The notes: generated by a model from the sequence alone, not told the origin. DNA of 64,000 nt from Onthophagus taurus (GCF_036711975.1 NC_091970.1:1557501-1621500), one strand, 5' to 3'; counted from the first letter of the stretch, positions 35,570-48,639 are shown. A program made the numbers and translations.

Positions 35570-36634
35570 TAGTTAGAGAGTTTATTTCGGTAATTGAAGA
35601 CAATATTTACAATAAAGTAACCGTGTTATATTGGCAAAATCTTAATTATTTATTAAGTGATCGCGCTTTTGCCTCGGTAGCAATTATAATAAAGAAAGGA
35701 TACCTATTTGGTTCGTAAACAACACACTCCTGCCTCAGCAACATTGCTTCTTTCGGCAGTTAAAGACAATGTTTACGGTTTGTAGCAATTATAATGAAGA
35801 AATGATACCTGTTTGTTTCGTATGGACGAAACTCCTGCCTCATCAGCGTAGCTGCTTCGGCAATTAAAAACAATCTTTATAATAAAGGAAGGTTATCTGT
35901 TTATTTATTGTCTATTCACGCTCCTGCCTCAGCAGCATAGCTGCTTCGGCAAATAATTGACACAGTTATATTGATAAAATCCTTTTAATTATTTACTAAG
36001 TGCTTGTGCTTTTGCCTCAGCAGCATAATTACCTCGGCAACTAAAGATAGCGTTTATAATGAAGAGAGGATATCTGTTTGTTTGGAAAGCACCACACTTC
36101 TGCCTCAGCAGCATAGCTGCTTCGGCAATTAAACACATTTGTGATAAAGGAAGCTTATCTGTTTATTTACTGCCTACTTACGCTCCTGCCTCAGCAGCAT
36201 AGCTGCCTCGGCAACTAAAGGTAGCATTTATAACGAATAGAGGATACCTGTTTGTTTAGAAAACACCACACTTCTGCCTCAGCAGCATAGCTGCTTCGGC
36301 TATTAAACACATTTGTGATAAAGGAAGCTTATCTGTTTATTTACTGCCTACTTACGCTCCTGCCTCAGCAGCATAGCTGCCTCGGCAACTAAAGGTAGCA
36401 TTTATAACGAATAGAGGATACCTGTTTGTTTAGAAAACACCACACTTCTGCCTCAGCAGCATAGCTGCTTCGGCAATTAAAGACATTTGTGATAAAGGAA
36501 GCTTATCTGTTTATTTACTGCCTACTTACGCTCCTGCCTCAGCAGCATAGCTGCCTCGGCAACTAAAGGTAGCATTTATAACGAATAGAGGATACCTGTT
36601 TGTTTCGAAACACCACACTTCTGCCTCAGCAGAA
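35570..36634 (-). repeat. Second hairpin satellite, ~176-bp unit of two ~88-bp monomers
   Basis: Core on the plus strand: GCCTC, stem AGCAGC, loop ATA, stem GCTGCT (or GCTGCC), then TCGGC. Cores recur roughly every 85-97 bases from about 35725 to 36620, with two alternating spacers (one with AAGCTTATCTGTTTA, one with TTTATAACGAATAGAGG), so the full unit is about 176 bases. Read on the minus strand the core begins GCCGA and ends GAGGC, as in the array at 21166-25745. Array start is approximate because the first copies are diverged. Confidence 0.92.
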
Positions 36635-36639
36635 TCAAT

Positions 36640-37740
36640 CCTTTGTATAACGAAAGGATTTGCGGTTCTAGATTAGGAGCACATAAAATCGAGGACTAAA
36701 TCAAACAGATCAGGTGTTCGAACATTTTTAACCTCCTCGACATCATGTATTCCTAATCCATCATTTATAAGTTAGAATATTTCTCAAAATTAAACTCACC
36801 CTGTATCGATTCCTGTAATATTTCCACAATTTCCTGTAAAAATCGGCTGGAAAGTCGGGAACACGGGACGCGTCCAAAATGGCGAACTCTGATTGCGGAT
36901 TTTTCGTCGATTGTTTTTAAAGATTCGATTCAATTCGTCGAGGTGGCGCCACTTTTCTAATTAATTTATTTCTATAAATTAAAAGGAAACTTTACAGGAA
37001 ACATGCACGACTAACGGATGGGTCAAAATTTGCAATTTTGGATGTGGAGCATATAAAATCGAGGAGTAATTCAAACTTGAAATAGGTTAGGAGGTGTTTG
37101 AAAAATTTTAACTCTTAAATATCATGTACTCCTGATCCATCGTTTGCAAGTTGGAATATTTCTCAAAATTAAACTCACCTTGTGTCGATTCCTGTAAAAT
37201 ATCCACAATTTCCTGTAAAAATCGGCTGGAAAGTCGGGAACACGGGACGCGTCCAAAATGGCGAACTTTGATTGCGGATTTTTCGTCGATTGTTTTTAAA
37301 GATTCGATTCAATTCGTCGAGGTGGCGCCACTTTTCTAATTAATTTATTTCTATAAATTAAAAGGAAACTTTACAGGAAACATGCACGACTAACGGATGG
37401 GTCAAAATTTGCAATTTTGGATGTGGAGCATATAAAATCGAGGAGTAATTCAAACTTGAAATAGGTTAGGAGGTGTTTGAAAAATTTTAACTCTTAAATA
37501 TCATGTACTCCTGATCCATCGTTTGCAAGTTGGAATATTTCTCAAAATTAAACTCACCTTGTGTCGATTCCTGTAAAATATCCACAATTTCCTGTAAAAA
37601 TCGGCTGGAAAAACGGGAATACAAAACGCGTGCAAAATGGCGAACTTTGTGTTTTTCGATTGTTTTTAAAGATTCGCTTCAAATCGTTGAGATGGCGCCA
37701 GTTTTTTATTTAATTAATTTACTTTTTAATTATTATTTAA
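36640..37740. repeat. 379-bp tandem triplicate
   Basis: The anchor GTTGGAATATTTCTC (GTTAGAATATTTCTC in the first copy) occurs at 36771, 37150 and 37529, exactly 379 bases apart. The first two copies are almost identical over the part with GACGCGTCCAAAATGGCG and GAGGTGGCGCCA; the third is diverged and truncated. A short inverted pair AATCCTTT / AAAGGATT at about 36638-36661 marks the junction with the preceding array. Small open frames inside are accidental. Confidence 0.9.
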
Positions 37741-37744
37741 TTAT

Positions 37745-38353
37745 AATTTAAGTTTATATGAATTTAAAAAAAAGAAACGATTTATTAATTACATTTTTAA
37801 AAAAAAATCAATTAAAAACTGTAATATTAAATATTTATTTAAAATAATATTTTGGCGGGAAATTTGAATGATTAAAATTAATTTTCGTTTTAAAATTTAT
37901 AATATTTATAATACATAGTACATTTTTATAAAATCATTACATAAAACGAAAAGAAAGGTGCGATTACTTCTTCTTCAAGACATTTTTTTTATATCACATG
38001 ATTAAATTTGGCAAAAACACACTCACACACACAATATTCATCTTTTATGTTTAAAAAAACTTTCCTTAAGCTCTATTAATTGTAAAATTCTTCTTCTTTT
38101 TACTGAAAAAAAAGAAAAACCACCAAAAAATCTGGTACTTTTCGCAACCTTATTTTCCCTTAAACTAACTTAAACCTGCACAACCTAACTTAATCAATAA
38201 TAAGTGTTCGAATGACTAGTTACATGGTTAAGTAATTTTATAGGAATTGGGTTGATTAAAAAAAAGTTGTTTAATTTGAAGAGAGGCACAGTGGCAAAGT
38301 TAACTAAAAAAAATACAATTCTAGTGTTTGTGAAAACCAAAATGTTAATTAAC
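37745..38353. other. Downstream flank of the KIAA0319L-like gene
   Basis: Very AT-rich intergenic sequence, probably holding the 3' UTR of the minus-strand gene that ends at 38354. No gene seen. Confidence 0.45.
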
Positions 38354-41300
38354 TTACGTTTTAACTCGTCGTCCAATTTTCGAAAATCCATTTCTAATCG
38401 ATTTATGCCCATTTCTAATATCACCGAATCTACTTGGTTTATTCCTTGATTCAAAAACTACGTCGGAATCTGTGTCAGAGTCTGATAAATCAGCTTTTCT
38501 TCCTGAATCTTATAAAATAATCAATTATTAACACAATAAATGAAATAAAATTGAAACTAACATGGTAAAACATCGTCGGAATCTTGTATAAGTTTATAAC
38601 TGGCGGGTTTTTGCCGATTCCTTTTCGAGAATCCATTCAAACACAAATAAATCAAAGCCCAAATAACGGCCGCAACCGTTACAACGAAAGATAAGACTCC
38701 CAAAACGACGTAGAGAACGCTCCAACTACAATTGGAGTCTTCGTAACCGTCGGATAAGTAAATCTTAAATAAATCTTCCATCCAAAATGATTCGCAAGTA
38801 CATTTTCGACTCAATTCGTTACAAACGCCGTGACCGGAACAGTTATTTTGGCAGATTGTTGTTTGCAAGCGGGAGATTGTGAATCCTAATAATCCGGCGT
38901 CGATTGCTAATTTTTTTCGGAGATGTTTCACTACGTCGTTTGCTGGAAGTGGGGTTTGATTATCAACTCCCGATTCGACGTAAAATGTTATTATTGGGTT
39001 TGTGGTGCCTGGTTGTTGTTTAATTGATCGAACCTAAAACACAAAAAATTAATTAATTATTTCATTAATTCGAGGAGAAATATTAATTAACCTGTAATTT
39101 AGAATTATCCTCAATAAGCAACGCCAATTTCCCCTTTAAAATTCCATACTGACTCTCAGTTAACTCATCAGCTTCGACATCCACCACCATATCAACCAAA
39201 AACATCAACTTTGGATCGTCCAAAACTGATATTTGAACCGTTTGGGAATCGCTCAATCCTTGTTCGTCGTATACTGTTAAATTAAAGGCGTAAATTCCGC
39301 TTTTTAAGTCTGTTAGAATTAATATGGGGGTTTCGTCTGATCCTTCAGCGATGTTTCCTAAGGATAACGAATTTTCTAATCGCGTCCATTTCCAACGAAC
39401 TATCGACCAATCGTCTGTTGATTTCGAACCGTTTACGTAGACGACGTTTCTTGGAAGTTCTATGGATAGATTTCCACCCGCGTTTGCTATTGGTTTTTGA
39501 TTCTTATCTATTTAAACATAAATTAATATTAAGAAAAAGTATCAATTAAATTTATTCTTACTTTGATCGACCGTTATAAAAGCGGTGTCAGAAGCAACGT
39601 TATCATTATCATCGGTTACTGTTACTTTGAAGGCATAACCCCCTTTTGTTAAACCAGTTACGTTCGTTTTTGTAGCATTCGGATTAACGAAAGTAACCGT
39701 AGAGGGTCCACTTACTTGCTCCCATCTAAAAGAACAAACTAATTGGTTGGATAAAAGCGATTTTAATTAATTTTTACTTGTATTTCTCAATTCGATTATC
39801 ATCTGTACTGTTTCCTGCATCAATAACGACCCAAGTTTGCGGTAAACTAATCGTTAAGTTCCCTCCAGCATTAGCTATCGGTGGTTTATTTGTTGGGGGT
39901 TTAACAAAAACATGTACTTGAGCTGTACTGCTTTGATTAGCGCTATCGGTAACTTTTAATGCAAAGGTGTACATTCCTTCTTCTAAATCGGAGAGTTTTA
40001 AGTAAGGTGTTCGCGTGTCTTGCATATCCACGGCTTTTTCAGCGTCATCGGGACTTTTGGTCCATTCCCATGTGGTTATCATGTGATCATCAATACTTTG
40101 ATTTCCGTTTAATGTTATTTGATTGTGTGGTAAATAAATTATTGTATCTTGACCTATTAAAAACATATAATGAGGTCTATTATTAACCTAAATTCTATAT
40201 TAAAATTGATTTTATAAATTAATTTTTTTAAATACATTTTTGAACAAAGTTTAAACGTCAATGTGACACAAATTCAATGTTACCAACTTCAGAACAATTT
40301 GTCAAAATTAAATGTCAATTTTATGAAACGTCATGTTTTTTTACGAAACTTAATTTATTCTTAAATCATATGAAAAAAGGAATTTGATTACGTTTTTTTA
40401 ATGTCAAATCTTTAAAAGACCTAAAAAAATTAAATTAAATTGATGTTTTTTGAAATTTTGACGTTTCAAATAATTATTATTAGTCTCTCATAACGATTAT
40501 TCACTCTGTGAAAAATAACTACCTTTTTGTTTTAGAAAACTCATTTATAAGGTATATATTATAAGATAGTTGTGGAGAAATTTACTTTTTTAAATAAATT
40601 TTTGAATAAAGTTTAAACGTCAATGTGACACAAATTCAATGTCACCAACTGTAACCAACTTCACAACAATCTGTCAAAATTAAAAGCCAATTTTATGAAA
40701 CGTCACGTTTTCTACGAAAATTAATTAATTTATGCCTAAATTAAAGAAAAAAAGGTATTTCTTTACGTTTTTTTAATGTTAAACCTTTAAAAAGTCCTAA
40801 AAAAATTAAATTAAATTGACGTTTTTTGAAATTTTGACGTTTCTATTTGACGTGAATAATGATTGTGAAAAATGACTATTTTGCTTTAGAAAACTCATTT
40901 ATAAGGTAGTGGTGGACAAAAATAATTAATTTACCTGCATTAGCTTCCGGTGGATAATCAGTTATTTTTAGAACAGTCACATTGGCTGTACTGACACTTA
41001 TCGCTTTATCTGTGTCGGTTACCGTTAATTTAAAAGTGTAATTTCCGGGCATATTCAAATCGTTTAATTCTAATGTTGGTGTATCATGAAGTTGGGGTTG
41101 GTAACCTAAAAAAATGTGAAAAAAGAATTAAAAATTATTGAAAACATAAACTCCGCTTCAAATGGGCAAATTGAAGGTAGAAAGGAAAAGCTTTCACAAA
41201 AACTTACATATTACCTATTAGATACTACACATTGGAAACACAGTAATACCAAAATAAGACAACTCATGCTACCAACAAGATGGCAGCTTATAAGATCTGA

Positions 41301-44300
41301 ATTGATGTCTCTAGATAAAAGAGATCATGTTGCCAACCAGTTGGCAGACTTTAGAAAACAAAATGGATGTCTAAATGTAGAAAAGCTCATGCTGCCAACA
41401 AGTTGGCAGCTTATAAGATGCTGAATTGATGTCTCCAGATAAGACAGCTCATGCTGCCAACAAGTTAGCAGCTTATAAGGTCCAGAATTGATGTTTCTAA
41501 ATAAAAGAGCCCATGCTGCCAACAAGTTGGCAGCCTTTAGAAGACAAAATGGAAGTCTAGATGTAAAAAAGCTCATGCTAGCAACAAGTTGGCAGCTTAT
41601 AAGGTCCAGAATTGATGTCTCTAGATAAAAGAGCTCATGCTGCCAACAAGTTGGCAGCTTATAAGTCAAAATTGATGTCTCTAGATAAAAGAGCTCATGC
41701 TGCCAACAAGTTGGCAGCTTAAAAATCAAAATTGATCTCTCTAGACAAAAGAGCTCATGCTGCCAACAAGTTGGCAGCTTATAACATGCAGAATTGGTGT
41801 TTCAAGACAAGACAGCTCATGCTGCTAACAAGTTGGCAGCTTATAAGATGCTGAATTGATGTCTCCAGATAAGACAGCTCATGCTGCCAAGAAGTTAGCA
41901 GCTTATAAGGTCCAGAATTGATGTTTCTAGATAAAAGAGCCCATGCTGCCAACAAGTTGGCAGCCTTTAGAAGACAAAATGGAAGTCTAGATGTAAAAAA
42001 GCTCATGCTAGCAACAAGTTGGCAGCTTATAAGGTCCAGAATTGATGTCTCTAGATAAAAGAGCTCATGCTGCCAACAAGTTGGCAGCTTATAAGTCAAA
42101 ATTGATGTCTCTAGATAAAAGAGCTCATGCTGCCAACAAGTTGGCAGCTTAAAAATCAAAATTGATCTCTCTAGACAAAAGAGCTCATGCTGCCAACAAG
42201 TTGGCAGCTTATAACATGCAGAATTGGTGTTTCAAGACAAGACAGCTCATGCTGCTAACAAGTTGGCAGCTTATAAGATGCTGAATTGATGTCTCCAGAT
42301 AAGACAGCTCATGCTGCCAAGAAGTTAGCAGCTTATAAGGTCCAGAATTGATGTTTCTAGATAAAAGAGCCCATGCTGCCAACAAGTTGGCAGCCTTTAG
42401 AAGACAAAATGGAAGTCTAGATGTAAAAAAGCTCATGCTAGCAACAAGTTGGCAGCTTATAAGGTCCAGAATTGATGTCTCTAGATAAAAGAGCTCATGC
42501 TGCCAACAAGTTGGCAGCTTATAAGTCAAAATTGATGTCTCTAGATAAAAGAGCTCATGCTGCCAACAAGTTGGCAGCTTAAAAATCAAAATTGATCTCT
42601 CTAGACAAAAGAGCTCATGCTGCCAACAAGTTGGCAGCTTATAACATGCAGAATTGGTGTTTCAAGACAAGACAGCTCATGCTGCTAACAAGTTGGCAGC
42701 TTATAAGATGCTGAATTGATGTCTCCAGATAAGACAGCTCATGCTGCCAAGAAGTTAGCAGCTTATAAGGTCCAGAATTGATGTTTCTAGATAAAAGAGC
42801 CCATGCTGCCAACAAGTTGGCAGCCTTTAGAAGACAAAATGGAAGTCTAGATGTAAAAAAGCTCATGCTAGCAACAAGTTGGCAGCTTATAAGGTCCAGA
42901 ATTGATGTCTCTAGATAAAAGAGCTCATGCTGCCAACAAGTTGGCAGCTTATAAGTCAAAATTGATGTCTCTAGATAAAAGAGCTCATGCTGCCAACAAG
43001 TTGGCAGCTTAAAAATCAAAATTGATCTCTCTAGACAAAAGAGCTCATGCTGCCAACAAGTTGGCAGCTTATAACATGCAGAATTGGTGTTTCAAGACAA
43101 GACAGCTCATGCTGCCAACAAGTTGGCAGCTTATAAGATGCTGAATTGATGTCTCCAGTTAAGACAGCTCATGCTGCCAAGAAGTTAGCAGCTTATAAGG
43201 TCCAGAATTGATGTTTCTAGATAAAAGAGCCCATGCTGCCAACAAGTTGGCAGCCTTTAGAAGACAAAATGGAAGTCTAGATGTAAAAAAGCTCATGCTA
43301 GCAACAAGTTGGCAGCTTATAAGGTCCAGAATTGATGTCTCTAGATAAAAGAGCTCATGCTGCCAACAAGTTGGCAGCTTAAAAATCAAAATTGATCTCT
43401 CTAGACAAAAGAGCTCATGCTGCCAACAAGTTGGCAGCTTATAACATGCAGAATTGGTGTTTCAAGACAAGACAGCTCATGCTGCCAACAAGTTGGCAGC
43501 TTATAAGATGCTGAATTGATGTCTCCAGATAAGACAGCTCATGCTGCCAAGAAGTTAGCAGCTTATAAGGTCCAGAATTGATGTTTCTAGATAAAAGAGC
43601 CCATGCTGTCAACAAGTTGGCAGCCTTTAGAAGACAAAATGGAAGTCTAGATGTAAAAAAGCTCATGCTAGCAACAAGTTGGCAGCTTATAAGGTCCAGA
43701 ATTGATGTCTCTAGATAAAAGAGCTCATGCTGCCAACAAGTTGGCAGCTTATAAGTCAAAATTGATGTCTCTAGATAAAAGAGCTCATGCTGCCAACAAG
43801 TTGGCAGCTTAAAAATCAAAATTGATCTGTCTAGACAAAAGAGCTCATGCTGCCAACAAGTTGGCAGCTTATAACATGCAGAATTGGTGTTTCAAGACAA
43901 GACAGCTCATGCTGCCAACAAGTTGGCAGCTTATAAGATGCTGAATTGGTGTCTCCAGATAAGACAGCTCATGCTGCCAACAAGTTAGCAGCTTATAAGG
44001 TCCAGAATTGATGTTTCTAGATAAAAGAGCCCATGCTGCCAACAAGTTGGCAGCCTTTAGAAGACAAAATGGAAGTCTAGATGTAAAAAAGCTCATGCTA
44101 GCAACAAGTTGGCAGCTTATAAGGTCCAGAATTGATGTCTCTAGATAAAAGAGCTCATGCTGCCAACAAGTTGGCAGCTTATAAGTCAAAATTGACGTCT
44201 CTAGATAAAAGAGCTCATGCTGCCAACAAGTTGGCAGCTTAAAAGTCAAAATTGATCTCTCTAGACAAAAGAGCTCATGCTGCCAACAAGTTGGCAGCTT

Positions 44301-46347
44301 ATAACATGCAGAATTGGTGTTTCAAGACAAGACGGCTCATGCTGCCAACAAGTTGGCAGCTTATAAGATGCTGAATTGATGTCTCCAGATAAGACAGCTC
44401 ATGCTGCCAACAAGTTAGCAGCCTATAAGGTCCAGAATTGATGTTTCTGGATAAAAGAGCCCATGCTGCCAACAAGTTGGCAGCCTTTAGAAGACAAAAT
44501 GGAAGTCTAGATGTAAAAAAGCTCATGCTAGCAACAAGATGGCAGCTTATAAAGTCCAGAATTGATGTCTCTAGATAAAAGAGCTCATGCTGCCAACAAG
44601 TTGGCAGCTTAAAAATCAAAATTGATCTCTCTAGACAAAAGAGCTCATGCTGCCAACAAGTTGGCAGCTTAAAAGTCAAAATTGATCTCTCTAGACAAAA
44701 GAGCTCATGCTGCCAACAAGTTGGCAGCTTATAAGTCAAAATTGATGTCTCTAGATAAAAGAGCTCATGCTGCCAGCAAGTTGGCAGCTTAAAAATCAAA
44801 ATTGATCTCTCTAGACAAAAGAGCTCATGCTGCCAACAAGTTGGCAGCTTATAACATGCAGAATTGCTGTTTCAAGACAAGACAGGTCATGTTGCCAACA
44901 AGTTGGCAGAATTTAAAAGACAAAATGGAACTCTAGATGTAGAAAAGCTCATGCTGCCAACAAGATGGAAAACTTTAACATTCAGAGTTGAAGCCCTGAC
45001 AAACAATAATTCAAGTTGTTAATTTAAATGAATTTTTTTACCAAGTGGTCCTTGTTGAAGTTCCCAATGGAATGTAACAATCCCATCATCATCAGTTGAT
45101 GAAGAAGCATCCAAAACAGCGCCATTATTTGGTAATTTAATCGTTTGATTAGCAGGTGTTATAACAATTTCTGGAGGTTTATTAATTCTTGATGGTGGTA
45201 ATACTGTCACATTCACAAAGGTTTCCCCGTACATGGTTTCATTTGAAACTGCAACCTAAATTAAAAAATAAAAATTATTTCAGATAAAACTAGTTGTTTT
45301 AATACTTACTTTAAATGTGTACAATCCTTCAGATAATTTCGTTAATTGTAACGTTTCCCCGTTTTGATGTTTAACAGCACCACTTCCATCAGGTTGTGTT
45401 AAAGCAGTCCACTCATAACGATATTGAACATCTTTTAAGGGATTTATTTCTGATTCGGGTTGTTGATTGACTACAGCTGTTAAACTTACTTCACTTTCTG
45501 GGAGTTTAACCACTTTTGATTCAGCTGTTACATCTAATGAACCTTTTGTGGGAATTGATTGAGTCAAATTCATTTTTGAGGTTATGTCAAATATTTTAGG
45601 GGTTGTTGTGATCGTTTTTTCCATAAAAATGCATTCATTTTCACTATTTCGTAGATAACCACTTTTACATTTGCAAGTACCTTAACAAAATGATATAATA
45701 TAGAAATAAAATTATTAAATTAATTTTTTACCTCCACGCCCTCTAACGTTATTTTGAATACATTCTTCATTTAAAGGACAATTATCAGGGATATTAACTT
45801 CACAACCGTCGCCAAAAGTAGGAAACCGCGTTTCTTCCATTTGCAATAACTTATTATAATCATTTTCCAATTCTTCTTTGCGCGAAAACATTGATGCAAA
45901 TTCGTAGTTATCTTTCGCCTCCATAGATGTCGCTTCGTCGTTTTTTCGATTTTCCAGGAGTAATTCGACCCATTCTACATCTTCCTCAACCGGTTTTACC
46001 AAAACCATACTAACACGGCTTGCATAGTCGTCTTCTTCTTTGCTGTTTCCACTCCCGATATAAATTGGTAAACAAATTGTTGAATTTTGACATTTAATAT
46101 GATAACATTTCTCGTCCGCGATAAACGCTACGTTGCAATCATTCTTTTCACAACAATCTAATACACATGATCGTTGATCTTCAGCGTCGGGAACTGCGCT
46201 AAATACTCCAGAGGACATATTACCGGCAGGAACATAACCATTAAATAGTTTCCCATATAATTTCGGGCATAACGTGTTTTTTTTAGCGCGGTTATATTCG
46301 AAGAAAAGAGTCGTTATAAGTAGTAATAAAATAGGTTTCGTCCACAT
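38354..46347 (-). CDS. KIAA0319L: KIAA0319/KIAA0319L-like PKD-domain membrane protein
   Basis: Nine exons on the minus strand: 46347-45732, 45680-45310, 45255-45042, 41105-40935, 40153-39778, 39725-39562, 39507-39092, 39033-38562, 38508-38354; phases agree and total 984 residues (human KIAA0319L is about 1050). A signal peptide (1-21) is followed by a Cys-rich MANSC/MANEC-type domain (about 26-115), an EGF-like segment split by intron 1 (about 178-225), then about five PKD domains (recurrent PPxANAG and GxYTFxLxVTD), a second Cys-rich motif CQNNCSGHGVC (837), one membrane helix (about 881-906) and a tail with DSDTDSD. The last exon is required: stopping at TGT TAG in exon 8 would drop the conserved acidic tail. 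Mammalian relatives act in neuronal migration and endocytic trafficking. Intron 3 holds the 430-bp array. Confidence 0.92.
40200..40890. repeat. Paired dispersed repeat in intron 4
   Basis: Two copies of a sequence with AATGTGACACAAATTCAATG and TGAAACGTCA, near 40235-40500 and 40600-40860. The same family is found again as a pair at about 47040-47390. It appears to be a dispersed repeat that tends to occur in tandem pairs. Confidence 0.75.
41256..44980. repeat. 60-bp hairpin minisatellite in a 430-bp higher-order array (intron 3 of the KIAA0319L-like gene)
   Basis: The monomer is about 60 bases and carries a 9-bp stem GCTGCCAAC, AA, GTTGGCAGC. Seven distinct monomers form a 430-base unit. 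The marker ATAACATGCAGAATTG falls at 41781, 42211, 42641, 43071, 43441, 43871, 44301 and 44851, so the steps are 430, 430, 430, 370, 430, 430 and 550. The exceptions equal loss of one monomer and gain of two. Copies are nearly identical, so the array is young or homogenised. The long minus-strand frames (126 codons repeated) follow from the period and are not genes. Confidence 0.96.
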
Positions 46348-48639
46348 TTTTTTTTTTTTTCTAATTGTGGATAAGGAAAATTTATTTTAGGTTATGTTAT
46401 TATTATTGATAAGATTATTTCGTACTAACCTCTTATTACTTATCGGATTTTTGAGATATTACATCCGCGATGTCTACTTTATAATCTATATTTCGTAAAA
46501 CCAATTTTTTTTGCTGATATTTCTTAATAAACGAATTGTTTCGGTTGATTTGAGGATTTGTGATGGTTATCTGATTTGACATGTGACAGTAAGGGTTGCC
46601 AATTATTAAAATAATATTATGAAATTCCCCAAATTTTTGGAACATATTTCAAAAACTTATTTTTGGTTCTTTTGGATTATAACTTTAAATAATTTACTCG
46701 ATTAAATAATCAATGTGGTCGCAATTTAATTACTTTATAATTTAAATTCATTTAAAACATTCAATTTAGGATATTAAATCATCAAAAGGGACCTTCAAAC
46801 GGATTAATTCAAAAACATTGTTTTCCAGATCATTTTTATTATATAAAATAACGAAAATAACTAGTTTAGGTTCCACAAGGAAGTTTTTTTTAATTAGTCA
46901 ATATCACGAATTCTTTCCTTTATCCCTATTGGTTTATTGTTAAATATATAACCAATATAATTATTACACATTTTAATACAATCTTTTTAAACACTTAGAG
47001 CGGCTAAAGATTAATAAGGTTATAAGATGATTACATAAATTTATTTTTTTAAATACACATTTGAAAAAAGTTTAAATTCAACTCAATGTGACACAAATTC
47101 AATGTCACCAACTGTAACCAACTTCACAACAATTTGTCAAAATTAAATGTCAATTTTATGAAACGTCATATTTTTTTTTTATGAAAATTAATTAATTTAT
47201 GCTTAAATCATACGAAAAAAGGGATTACGTCTTTTGAACGTCAAACTTTAAAATGTTAAAACTCATTTATAAGGTAGTAGTGGACAAATTTATTTTTTTT
47301 AATAAATTTTTGAACTAAATTTAAACGTCAATGTGACACAAATTCAATGTTACCAACTATAACCAACTTCACAACAATTTGTCAACCATCAAGGAAATCG
47401 TCTATTTTTTAAGAAATCCGTTTTTAAAAATCACTCTTAGTTCTTAAGATATAAATCTTTAAACTCAACCCCAATTTTTGATGAAATTTCAATTTTCTTA
47501 GATTTATTTTAAAAAATTATGGAAATTCGATTTCTTGGATAATAATTATGAAATTTTCATCAATTATTAATTAATGCATCTACTTTTTAACGAAGTAACC
47601 CGTTTTGAAAAATCACCTTTAGTTTTTGAGATTCCATCTTCTGAACTCAATCATAATTGTTGAACATATTTAAGTTTTCTTATATTAAATTTGTAGAAAT
47701 TCTATTTTTTTGAAAATCTATGAAACATTCGCCAAACATCAAGGAAATCATCTACTTTTTAAGGAATAAGTTCATTTTTAAAAATCACTCTTAGTTCTTA
47801 AGATATAAATCGTTAATTCAACCCCAATTTTCGATGAAATTTCAATTTTCTCAGATTTACTTCAAGAAATTGTGGTATATATTGATATATATCTTTAAAT
47901 TTAGCATATAAAGTAGTAATAAAATAGGATTCATCATTTTTTTCTAATTGTGGATAAAGAAAATTTATTTTAGGTTATGTTATTATTATTGATACGATTA
48001 TTTCGTACTAACCTCTTATTACTTATTGAATTTTTGATATATTACATCCGCGATGTCTACTTTTTAATCTATACTTCGCAAAACCAATTTTTTTGATGAT
48101 ATTTCTTAATAAATTAATTGTTTTGTGTTGATTTGACGATTTGTGATGGTTATCTGATTGGACATGTGACATGTGACAGTAAGGGTCGCCAATTATTAAA
48201 ATGATATTGTGAAATTCCCCAAATTTTTGTCACATATTTCTAAAACTTATTTTTGAATCTTTTCGATTACAACTTTTAAGTAACTTACTCAATTAAATAA
48301 TCAATGTAATCGTAATTTATTGTTTAAAAGCGTTTTAATGTTTTATTCCCACTACTTTCTATTGACCTTTATTATCATCCCCCCCATATTTTCACCTACG
48401 TTTCACCTGTTAGCTCGGTTCACTTAAATTCTCAGATTCGCATTGAATTAGTTGCGTTTTATCAACTCTTTACAACAATATAATAACATAATATTTCGTT
48501 TTTTTAGTTTAGTTGAGTGAGTTTGGTTTGGTTTTGAGTGTTGTATCTACTTTATTACTTAAATTCATTTAAAACATTCAAATGGATTAATTCAAAAACT
48601 TCGTTTTCCAGATAATTTTTGCTATATAAAATAACGAAA
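46348..48639. promoter_or_regulatory. Head-to-head promoter region with internal duplication
   Basis: Lies between the divergent start codons of the KIAA0319L-like gene (minus) and Sans (plus). The segment 46318 to about 47010 is repeated at 47908 to about 48900. The first copy contains a dead Sans exon 1 (its ATG is ATA near 46870) and a piece of exon 2 (about 47000). The second contains a broken KIAA0319L-like exon 1 (about 47910-47940) and the live Sans exon 1. The second copy also has an extra ~230 bases at about 48322-48548. Between the copies lie the dispersed pair 47040-47390 and a ~175-base repeat. Confidence 0.8.
47392..47900. repeat. ~175-bp tandem repeat, about three copies
   Basis: Copies begin with AAGGAAATCGTCTA (about 47392), a diverged version near 47570 and AAGGAAATCATCTAC (about 47740), each followed by AAAAATCACTCTTAGTTCTT or a close variant. 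They lie between the two promoter copies. Confidence 0.75.

Noticed and set aside
38557..38561. Stop TAG directly after TTA CCA TGT as end of the KIAA0319L-like gene
   Set aside because: GTTAGT is a usable donor, and the next exon (38508-38354) restores a tail with DSDTDSD and a basic end, as in vertebrate KIAA0319L.
41325..44799. Series of 126-166 codon minus-strand frames with repeated KLPTCWQHELFYLETSIL
   Set aside because: They follow from a 60-base period that is a multiple of three. They lie in an intron antisense to nothing, and the peptide has no family match and no independent start context.
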